A stretch of DNA of 64,000 bases from Bacteroidales bacterium Bact_11. Lineage in GTDB: Bacteria; Bacteroidota; Bacteroidia; Bacteroidales; UBA932. Made by a program: the position numbers and the translations under genes. Position 1 is the stretch's first letter. Every line of letters starts with the position of its first letter. The notes beneath the pieces are model-generated. The model made no database searches and had not been told where the DNA came from. It saw nothing but the letters and a program-made list of their open reading frames with translations. The stretch spans positions 45,733 to 109,732 of the forward strand of contig LUZC01000023.1 in the NCBI GenBank assembly GCA_001603505.1. Direction: 5' to 3'. Of this stretch, positions 34,435 through 41,479 are shown piece after piece.

Positions 34435-35928
34435 ATGAAAAAGTGTTTTCTGACGGCCCTGCTGCTCATCCCCTTGGTGGCCTTCGGCCAAAACCGTGTC
34501 CAGAACTACATCAACCAGTCCATGAAGACTGACTCCCTGCTGATCAATGCGGTGGTCGGCATCCTGGCGGTCGACCAGAATGGCCGGGAAATCGCATCCT
34601 GGAATCCCGACATGCCGCTCCTCACGGCATCGACCATGAAAACCATCACTACAGGCCTTGGCTATGAGGTGCTCGGTCCCGACTACCGGTTCTCCACGCG
34701 TATCGCGTACGACGGAACGATTTCCGGCGGAGTACTCCATGGCAACCTCTACATCGTGGGAGGCGCCGACCCGACGCTCGGTTCCCGCGACACCATTGCC
34801 TTCCCGGTCGATTCCATCTTCGGCATCTGGGCTGCGGCGGTGAAGGATGCCGGCATCCGGCGCATCAATGGACGCATCGTGGGCGACGACCGCATTTTTG
34901 CTGAGGAGAACATCCCTTCCAGCTGGTCTTACGGCAACATCGGCTACGACTACGGCAGCGGCACTTCCGGCTTGTCGTTTTGCGAAAACCTTACTTTTTT
35001 TGAAATTGAGCCTGGCGAAGAAATCGGCGATCCCGTGCGCATCACGCCCACGGGTCCGTATTCTCCCTATATGACTTATATCAATGAAGTAACCACCGGA
35101 GAAAAGGGCGACGGCGACAGCACCGAATACTTTGCCTCCAGCATCACGCCGATCGGCAAGTTCGTGGGATCTTACGGAATCGACGCCGGCGTCCGAACGC
35201 TCGTCCAGTCGAACAAATACGGCCCGGCCACCTGTGCTTCGGAGTTTGCAGCCTTTCTGAAGGCCGAAGGTGTGGGTTGCAAGGGCGTAACCGATGTACG
35301 GCAACTCGCCTATGATTTTTCCGTTCCTCCTCAGGCGTCGCTGACGTATCTCTGTGAGACGTATTCCCCGGAACTCCGCCGCATCGTAAAGGTCACCAAC
35401 ACCATCAGCAACAACTTCTTCGCGGAGACCATCTTCAAGATGGTGGGCAGGACGCTCCTTGAGCGCAAGAGCGGTGAGGCGTGTGAAGGCATCTCTTACA
35501 GCCAGGCCACGCGCATCGTGAAGGAGTATCTCGATGCCCGCGGGGTGTCGACCTACGGCTACACGCAGGATGACGGCAGTGGCCTCTCTCGGCAGAACTA
35601 TGTGTCGCCGCGCTTCTTCACGCGTTTTTATGCCATGATGACCGAGAGTCCTGATTTCAAGGAATATCTCGAGAGTTTTCCCGGTCCCGGCCGCCCCGGC
35701 ACACTGCAGACCGTGCTCCGGAAAGCCGATCCTCAGCTGAAGAAAACCATCCATGCCAAGAGCGGTTCGCTGTCGAGCGTGCGTTGCTACGCCGGCTATG
35801 TGGACTCAAAACGCGGCCTTATCCGCTTCGCCATCCTGGTCAACAACTACGACTGTCCGACCCGCATGGTACAGCCCAAGATCGAAGGGTTTATGGAGGA
35901 ACTGGCCAAGTACGGAGACATGCAATGA
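34435..35928 (+). CDS. dacB: D-alanyl-D-alanine carboxypeptidase/endopeptidase (PBP4 type)
   Basis: A 497-residue class C penicillin-binding protein that trims or cuts peptidoglycan cross-bridges. The signal peptide ends near VAFGQ. The active-site triad is SxxK in STMKT (Ser66, Lys69), SNN in NTISNNFFAE and KSG in HAKSGSLSSVRCYAG. The start at 34435 gives the signal peptide and fits the promoter; 34393 would add a spurious extension. It is the first gene of a plus-strand series and faces the racemase-like lipoprotein. Confidence 0.93.
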   Translation: MKKCFLTALLLIPLVAFGQNRVQNYINQSMKTDSLLINAVVGILAVDQNGREIASWNPDMPLLTASTMKTITTGLGYEVLGPDYRFSTRIAYDGTISGGVLHGNLYIVGGADPTLGSRDTIAFPVDSIFGIWAAAVKDAGIRRINGRIVGDDRIFAEENIPSSWSYGNIGYDYGSGTSGLSFCENLTFFEIEPGEEIGDPVRITPTGPYSPYMTYINEVTTGEKGDGDSTEYFASSITPIGKFVGSYGIDAGVRTLVQSNKYGPATCASEFAAFLKAEGVGCKGVTDVRQLAYDFSVPPQASLTYLCETYSPELRRIVKVTNTISNNFFAETIFKMVGRTLLERKSGEACEGISYSQATRIVKEYLDARGVSTYGYTQDDGSGLSRQNYVSPRFFTRFYAMMTESPDFKEYLESFPGPGRPGTLQTVLRKADPQLKKTIHAKSGSLSSVRCYAGYVDSKRGLIRFAILVNNYDCPTRMVQPKIEGFMEELAKYGDMQ

Positions 35929-35956
35929 TTCTAAAAACAATCAAACTTAACTCATA

Positions 35957-37153
35957 ATGCTTACATTATCCAAAAAGGCGCAGGCCATGCCTGCATCGCC
36001 CATCCGGAAGCTCGTCCCGTTTGCGGACGCCGCCAAGAAACGCGGTATCAAAGTCTATCACCTGAACATCGGCCAGCCCGACATCGAGTCGCCCAAGGAA
36101 GCGCTCGATGCCGTAAAGAACAACGACCTGAAAGTCGTGGCCTACGCCAAGAGCGGTGGCAACGATTCGCTGCGCGAAGGCCTGGCCCGTTATTACAAAG
36201 GCATCGGTATCGACGTGGAAGCCGCTGACATCAACATCACCAATGGAGGCAGCGAGGCACTGCAGATCGCCCTTTCGGTGACGTGCGATCCCGACGACGA
36301 GGTCATCGTGTTCGAGCCGTTCTATACCAATTACAACTCTTTCGCGCTGCAGAACGATGTGAAGCTGGTGCCCATCACCACGCACATCGAGGACGGCTTC
36401 GCCCTTCCGCCGATGAGCGAGGTGGAGAAGCATATCACGCCGAAGACCAAGGGCGTGGTGATCTGCAATCCGGGCAACCCGACTGGCTGCCTCTACACGA
36501 AGGAAGCCCTGCTCGAACTCGGCGAGATCGCCAAGAAGTACGGCCTGTTCATCTTCGCCGACGAGGTGTACCGCGAATTCTGCTACACCGACGCCCCGCA
36601 CTTCTCCTGCATGCACATTCCCGGCCTGGAGCAGAACGTCATCCTGCTCGACTCCGTGTCGAAGCGCTATAGCCTCTGCGGTGCGCGCATCGGCTACCTG
36701 GTGTCGCGCAACAAAGAGGTGATGGCGGCCGTGATGCGCTATGCACAGGCCCGCCTCTGCTCACCGTCCTACGGCCAGATCGCTGCGGAAGGTGCGCTCG
36801 ACGCTCCCGCTTCCTATTTCAAGGCCGTGCGCGACGAGTACATCCATCGCCGCGACGTGCTGATCGACGGCCTGCAGAAGATGAAGGGCGTCATCGCCCC
36901 GCGTCCGATGGGCGCCTTCTACGCCGCCGCCCAGCTGCCGGTCGACGATGCCGAGAAGTTCGCCAAGTGGCTGCTCGAGGAATTCAACTACAACGGCGAG
37001 ACCGTGATGGTCGCTCCGATGGCCGGCTTCTACGCCACCAAAGGCCTTGGCCGCAACCAAATCCGCCTGGCCTACGTCCTCAAGGAAGAAGACCTCAAAC
37101 ACGCCCTCGTGTGCCTTGAGAAGGCTTTGGAGACTTACCCGGGCAGAATCTAG
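35957..37153 (+). CDS. Pyridoxal-phosphate aminotransferase class I/II
   Basis: A 398-residue fold-type I aminotransferase. NGGSEALQIALS binds the cofactor phosphate, NPGNPTG and ADEVYREF contain the cofactor-binding Asn and Asp, and DSVSKRYSLCGARIGY holds Lys236 that forms the Schiff base. Conserved features resemble aspartate/aromatic aminotransferases of Bacteroidota. The substrate cannot be fixed from the sequence. It has no signal peptide and lies 28 bases after dacB. Confidence 0.9.
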   Translation: MLTLSKKAQAMPASPIRKLVPFADAAKKRGIKVYHLNIGQPDIESPKEALDAVKNNDLKVVAYAKSGGNDSLREGLARYYKGIGIDVEAADINITNGGSEALQIALSVTCDPDDEVIVFEPFYTNYNSFALQNDVKLVPITTHIEDGFALPPMSEVEKHITPKTKGVVICNPGNPTGCLYTKEALLELGEIAKKYGLFIFADEVYREFCYTDAPHFSCMHIPGLEQNVILLDSVSKRYSLCGARIGYLVSRNKEVMAAVMRYAQARLCSPSYGQIAAEGALDAPASYFKAVRDEYIHRRDVLIDGLQKMKGVIAPRPMGAFYAAAQLPVDDAEKFAKWLLEEFNYNGETVMVAPMAGFYATKGLGRNQIRLAYVLKEEDLKHALVCLEKALETYPGRI

Positions 37154-37157
37154 CGGA

Positions 37158-38276
37158 TTGGCTCACTCAGGAAAGATTCTGAGCATCGCTGTGCTGCTGC
37201 TTGCATCGGCGACCCTGTCGGTCACCGGCTGCAAGGGCAGCACATCCGTTTCGGTGCCTTCGCCCGAAATACTCTCGTGCGAGGTGGTGTGCAATGAGTT
37301 CCTCTACGACACCGCTTCGTTTCCGTCGTGCCATGCCGCCACCATCGCCGCCGTTTCGGGAGGCGACCTGGTCGCCGCGTTTTTCGGCGGCTCCTGGGAG
37401 GGCGCCAGTGATGTCTGTATCAGGATGTGCCGCAAAGATCGGGGTACGGCGGGTTGGTCCGCCCCCGTTGTCGTCGCAACCGGCGCAGTGGGCGATACCG
37501 TGCTGCATCCCTGCTGGAATCCCGTGCTCTTCCAGGAGCCCGGCCGAAAGGGCGAGTTGCTGCTGTTCTACAAGACAGGCATCTACATCAGGGACTGGGT
37601 GGGGCATCTGATGCGCAGCCACGACGGCGGAAATACCTGGAACGCGCCCGAGCAGCTGGGGCGTCATCACTCGGAACAGGGCGATTTCGCATTTCTGGGG
37701 GCCATCAAGAACAAGCCCGTCTGCGTGGGTCGGCGCATCGTAGCGCCCTCGAGCGATGAAAGCGTCAGGTGGCAGATCCATTTCGAGATTTCCGAAGACC
37801 GGGGGCGGCACTGGCAGTATGTCAGCGTGCCGTCGTCCGATACCATCGTTTCCATCCAGCCCGCCATTCTTACGCATCGTGACGGAACGCTCCAGGCGCT
37901 GTGTCGCACGAAAAATGGCTATCTCTCAACGACATACAGTCATGATGGCGGCCTGTCGTGGGAGCAGGAGCAGCTGACCGACATCCCCAACAATAATTCG
38001 GGCATCGACTGCACGACCTTGTCGAACGGCCTCTTCGCCATGGTTTACAACCCCGCCGGGAAGGAACGAGGAAAAGAGTTCGGCCCGAGGACTCCGCTGG
38101 TGCTGGCCTTTTCGCGCGACGGCCTGCACTGGCACGATGCGCTTACTCTGGAGGAGGGTGAAGGCGAGTTCTCCTATCCGAGCATCATCGAGGCCGACGG
38201 CTCGCTGCACATCGTCTATACCTGGAACCGACAGAAGATCAAATATGTACAAGTGATTCATCATGGGCATAACTAA
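37158..38276 (+). CDS. Sialidase-like (BNR repeat) lipoprotein, TTG start
   Basis: A protein of ~372 residues. The only start that gives a clean lipoprotein signal is TTG at 37158 (MAHSGKILSIAVLLLAS, lipobox SVTGC), 4 bases after the aminotransferase stop. FPSCHAATIAAVSGGDLVAAFFGG opens the six-bladed propeller, and Asp boxes are visible as SHDGGNTW, SEDRGRHW, SHDGGLSW and SRDGLHWH. It belongs to the BNR_2/exo-alpha-sialidase-like superfamily, but many members act on other sugars. It overlaps the HAD-like gene by 14 bases. Confidence 0.8.
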   Translation: MAHSGKILSIAVLLLASATLSVTGCKGSTSVSVPSPEILSCEVVCNEFLYDTASFPSCHAATIAAVSGGDLVAAFFGGSWEGASDVCIRMCRKDRGTAGWSAPVVVATGAVGDTVLHPCWNPVLFQEPGRKGELLLFYKTGIYIRDWVGHLMRSHDGGNTWNAPEQLGRHHSEQGDFAFLGAIKNKPVCVGRRIVAPSSDESVRWQIHFEISEDRGRHWQYVSVPSSDTIVSIQPAILTHRDGTLQALCRTKNGYLSTTYSHDGGLSWEQEQLTDIPNNNSGIDCTTLSNGLFAMVYNPAGKERGKEFGPRTPLVLAFSRDGLHWHDALTLEEGEGEFSYPSIIEADGSLHIVYTWNRQKIKYVQVIHHGHN

Positions 38277-38682
38277 GGCATTCGAAGCGGCGTTCCGTCG
38301 CAAGCGGGAAAAAGGATGGGATAAGATATATGTCGTCGTGGACATCCACGACACGATTCTGCGAGCCTGCTACGAAAACGAGGAGACGTACGACTATCTG
38401 CCTTACGCCAGGCAGGCGCTGCAGTTGATGACAAGCCGCGACGATATCTGCCTGATCCTCTGGAGCGGGTGCTATCCCGAGCGGCTGGAGGCGTATCGGG
38501 AACGCTTCGCCCGCGACGGCATCCGTTTCGACTATGTGAACGAGAATCCGGAGGTCGGTAACTCGTCCTTCCAGGACTTCAGCGCCAAGCCGTACTTCAA
38601 CGTCGGCATCGACGACAAGTTCGGATTCAATCCCGAGAGCGACTGGGTCCAGGTGATAGAAACCCTGGCCGAAGAAGGGTAG
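38263..38682 (+). CDS. Small HAD-like protein with a DIHDT motif
   Basis: A 139-residue cytosolic protein. VVVDIHDTIL (Asp27, His29, Asp30, Thr31) stands where HAD phosphatases have DxDGT, LILWSGC resembles motif II, and GIDDKFGFNPESDW may be the distal acidic motif. The second Asp of motif I, the usual acid/base, is His, so ordinary phosphatase activity is doubtful. It is joined to the sialidase-like gene by a 14-base overlap. The function is unknown. Confidence 0.7.
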   Translation: MGITKAFEAAFRRKREKGWDKIYVVVDIHDTILRACYENEETYDYLPYARQALQLMTSRDDICLILWSGCYPERLEAYRERFARDGIRFDYVNENPEVGNSSFQDFSAKPYFNVGIDDKFGFNPESDWVQVIETLAEEG

Positions 38683-38729
38683 ACTGGACGTTGTCGGACT
38701 GGGTTTCTGATGTTTTTTTGAATGGAAAG

Positions 38730-38760
38730 TTTGCGGGAATCGAATAATTGTGTATCTTTG
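38730..38760 (+). promoter_or_regulatory. rplU-rpmA promoter
   Basis: TTTG (38730-38733), a 19-base spacer and TATCTTTG (38753-38760): a full consensus. The leader is about 90 bases and includes a small GATAG/CTATC hairpin and an AT-rich palindrome just before the start; a ribosomal-protein leader is possible but no known motif was recognised. Confidence 0.8.
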
Positions 38761-38855
38761 CATCCCTTAAAAGATGTTTGAAAATCGTTAAGCTAGTGAT
38801 TAAGAGATAGTTGAAGGCTATCCGCTTACGGTTATAAATTTTTAAAAAATTTATT

Positions 38856-39164
38856 ATGTACGCAATCGTAGACATTGCAGGACAACAGTTCAAAGTGGAA
38901 GCGGGCAAGCAGATCTTCGTCAACCGCCAGGCTGCCGAGGTCGGTTCCGCACTCTCTTTCGACAAGGTGTTGCTTCTCGACAACGAGGGTGACGTCAAAG
39001 TCGGTGCTCCCTACGTGGAAGGCGCAGTCGTCAACGCGACTGTCCTCGACCACTGCAAGGGCGACAAAGTGATCATCTTCAAGAAAAAGCGCCGCAAGGG
39101 CTATCAGAAGAAGAACGGTCATCGCCAGTACCTGACCAAACTCCAGATCGAGGGAATTGCTTAA
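38856..39164 (+). CDS. rplU: 50S ribosomal protein L21
   Basis: A 102-residue L21. It starts MYAIVDIAGQQFKVE, contains VGAPYVEGAVVNATVLDH, and ends with the basic signature KKKRRKGYQKKNGHRQYLT. Its length and its pairing with rpmA, 21 bases downstream, are standard. Expression is driven by the strong promoter at 38730. Confidence 0.98.
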   Translation: MYAIVDIAGQQFKVEAGKQIFVNRQAAEVGSALSFDKVLLLDNEGDVKVGAPYVEGAVVNATVLDHCKGDKVIIFKKKRRKGYQKKNGHRQYLTKLQIEGIA

Positions 39165-39185
39165 TCTTAAAAACGAGAACGAGTT

Positions 39186-39455
39186 ATGGCACACAAAAAA
39201 GGTGTAGGTAGTTCTAAGAACGGCCGTGAATCACAAAGCAAACGTTTGGGCGTCAAATTGTTCGGTGGCCAGATCTGCAAAGCCGGCAATATCCTCGTCC
39301 GTCAGAGAGGTACTGTCCACTATCCGGGTGAGAACGTTGGTATGGGTAAAGACCACACCCTGTTCGCCCTGATCGATGGCGTTGTCACTTTCAAGAAAAA
39401 GCTGGGCGACAAGTCCTATGTGTCGGTTGTTCCGATGCCGAAGGCTGAAGCGTAA
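39186..39455 (+). CDS. rpmA: 50S ribosomal protein L27
   Basis: An 89-residue L27 with the typical start [20 protein letters not shown] and [23 protein letters not shown]. The N-terminus begins directly at the mature form, with no cleavable Firmicutes-type prefix. It is followed after 27 bases by an intrinsic terminator. Confidence 0.98.
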   Translation: MAHKKGVGSSKNGRESQSKRLGVKLFGGQICKAGNILVRQRGTVHYPGENVGMGKDHTLFALIDGVVTFKKKLGDKSYVSVVPMPKAEA

Positions 39456-39482
39456 TCCCGCTGCTTGAAACTTGAATAAAAG

Positions 39483-39515
39483 AGAGGATGACCGATTCGG
39501 TTGTCCTCTTTTTTT
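39483..39515 (+). terminator. Intrinsic terminator after rpmA
   Basis: AGAGGATGACCG (39483-39494) pairs with CGGTTGTCCTCT (39498-39509) through two G-T wobbles around a 3-base loop, and a run of seven T follows. Confidence 0.9.
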
Positions 39516-39516
39516 A

Positions 39517-39524
39517 TATCTTTG
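39517..39524 (+). promoter_or_regulatory. Putative serS promoter -7 box
   Basis: TATCTTTG immediately after the rpmA terminator T tract and 25 bases before serS. No clear -33 element. Confidence 0.65.
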
Positions 39525-39548
39525 CACGACGATTAAGAAACTGAACCC

Positions 39549-40820
39549 ATGCTAAATCTCAAACTCCTTCGCGAGAATCCCGAATTTGTCATCGAACGCC
39601 TGAAAGTCAAGCATTTCGATGCTGAGAAAATTGTTTATGACATCCTCGAAATAGATCGTCTGCGCCGTGCGGCCCAGACGGAACTCGACGCCTGCCTCGC
39701 CAGCCAGAAGACCAAGGCTGCTGAAATCGGCGGCCTGATGAAACAGGGCTTGCGCGATGCGGCCGATGCGGCCAAGGCGGCCGTCGCCGAACTGAAGGAG
39801 AAATCGAAGGCGCTCGAAGAAAAGATGGCCGAGGCCGAGAAGAAGCAGCAGTCGCTTGTCGTGCTCCTGCCGAACCTCCCGTACGCTCTCGTTCCGGAAG
39901 GAAAGACGGCCGAGGAGAACCTCGTGGTGAAGACGGGTGGTCCCGAGCCGCATCTGCCGGAACATGCGCTCCCGCACTGGGAACTCGTGAAGAACCTCGA
40001 CATCATCGACTTCGACCTGGGCGTGAAGCTTACGGGCGCAGGCTTCCCGGTCTACAAGGGCAAGGGCGCCAAGATCCAGCGCGCGCTGATCTCCTGGTTC
40101 CTCGAGAAGAACACCGATGCCGGCTACCTGGAATACCAGCCGCCGTACATGGTCAACGCCGATTCCGGATTCGGTACCGGCCAGCTGCCCGACAAGGAGG
40201 GCCAGATGTACTACGTGCCCCTCGATGGCTTCTATATGATTCCGACGGCCGAAGTGCCGGTGACCAATATCTATCGCGACGTGATTCTCAAGCGCGAGGA
40301 TTTCCCGATCAAGATGACGGCCTACACCCCGTGCTGGCGCCGCGAAGCCGGATCCTATGGCAAGGACGTGCGTGGCTTGAACCGTCTGCACCAGTTCGAC
40401 AAGGTGGAGATCGTGCGTATCGAACTGCCTGAGAACTCCTATGCCGCCCTCGACGAAATGGTGGCCCACGTGGAAACGCTCGTGCAGGGCCTGGGCCTGC
40501 CGTACCGCATCTTGCGGCTCTGCGGCGGCGACATGAGCTTTACTTCCGCCATCACCTACGACTTTGAGGTGTTCTCGGCCGCGCAGCAGCGCTGGCTCGA
40601 GGTCAGCTCGGTGTCGAACTTCGAGTCGTACCAGGCCAACCGCCTGAAACTCCGCTACAAGGATGAGAACGGCAAGACGCAGCTCGCCCATACGCTGAAC
40701 GGCAGTTCGCTGGCGCTCCCGCGCATCCTGGCCACCATCATCGAGAACTACCAGACCGCCGACGGCCATATCGTAGTGCCGGAGGTGCTCCGCAAATACA
40801 CCGGCTTTGATATTATCTGA
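39549..40820 (+). CDS. serS: Seryl-tRNA synthetase
   Basis: A 423-residue class II aminoacyl-tRNA synthetase that charges tRNA-Ser. The N-terminal ~100 residues form the long helical arm (KAAVAELKEKSKALEEKM). Motif 2 is in TPCWRREAGSYGKDVRGLNRLHQFDKVE and motif 3 in NGSSLALPRILATIIEN. The length is normal. It overlaps ruvC by one base. Confidence 0.98.
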   Translation: MLNLKLLRENPEFVIERLKVKHFDAEKIVYDILEIDRLRRAAQTELDACLASQKTKAAEIGGLMKQGLRDAADAAKAAVAELKEKSKALEEKMAEAEKKQQSLVVLLPNLPYALVPEGKTAEENLVVKTGGPEPHLPEHALPHWELVKNLDIIDFDLGVKLTGAGFPVYKGKGAKIQRALISWFLEKNTDAGYLEYQPPYMVNADSGFGTGQLPDKEGQMYYVPLDGFYMIPTAEVPVTNIYRDVILKREDFPIKMTAYTPCWRREAGSYGKDVRGLNRLHQFDKVEIVRIELPENSYAALDEMVAHVETLVQGLGLPYRILRLCGGDMSFTSAITYDFEVFSAAQQRWLEVSSVSNFESYQANRLKLRYKDENGKTQLAHTLNGSSLALPRILATIIENYQTADGHIVVPEVLRKYTGFDII

Positions 40821-41401
40821 TGGCGGCGCAGCAGCGGATCATCCTAGGAATCGACCCCGGAACCAACATTCTTGGCTACGGGGTTATTCTTGTTGACAAG
40901 AAGAGCGTGCAGTTTGTGGACATGGGCGTGATCGATCTCCGCAGGGAAAAAGACCACTTCATGAAACTGAGCCGCATCTTCGAGGGCGTGGGTGCCTTGA
41001 TGGATCGCTATTGCCCCGACGACCTGGCCGTTGAAGCGCCGTTCTTCGGCAAGAACGTGCAGTCGATGCTGAAGCTGGGCCGGGCACAGGGTGCGGCCAT
41101 CGCGGCGGGCCTGCACCGGCAGATTCCGGTGTTCGAATATGCGCCTCGCAAAGTGAAGATGGCCATCACCGGCAGGGGCGATGCCTCCAAGGAACAGGTG
41201 AAGCTGCTGATGGAGAAAACCTTGAAAGTGACGCTCGACAACAAATTCCTCGATGCTTCCGACGCCCTCGCCATCGCGATGTGCCATTTCTATCAGCTCA
41301 CCAGCCCCCTGATCGACACTTCCGCCTCGCGCAACTGGAAGTCGTTCGTCGAGGCCCACCCCGGCCGCGTGCAGGAGGGAGTCGGAGCCGATAAAAAATA
41401 G
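40820..41401 (+). CDS. ruvC: Crossover junction endodeoxyribonuclease RuvC
   Basis: RuvC, 193 residues, resolves Holliday junctions together with RuvAB. GIDPGTNILGYG carries the first catalytic Asp, VEAPFFGKNVQSMLKLGRAQG the Glu, and DASDALAIAMCHF the last acidic pair. The ATG overlaps the serS TGA by one base, so it is translationally coupled to a translation gene rather than to ruvAB. Confidence 0.96.
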   Translation: MAAQQRIILGIDPGTNILGYGVILVDKKSVQFVDMGVIDLRREKDHFMKLSRIFEGVGALMDRYCPDDLAVEAPFFGKNVQSMLKLGRAQGAAIAAGLHRQIPVFEYAPRKVKMAITGRGDASKEQVKLLMEKTLKVTLDNKFLDASDALAIAMCHFYQLTSPLIDTSASRNWKSFVEAHPGRVQEGVGADKK

Positions 41402-41479
41402 GAAAAATCCGCACACCCCATGTAACCTTTTCTTTTCTTCATAGTCTAAGGTGTGTTTTGATTAGAAAGTATTGATTTT

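Noticed and set aside
41402..41479. Promoter or terminator before the receptor-like gene
   Set aside because: CACACC and GGTGTG can pair but are separated by about 36 bases, and no TAnnTTTG box was found.
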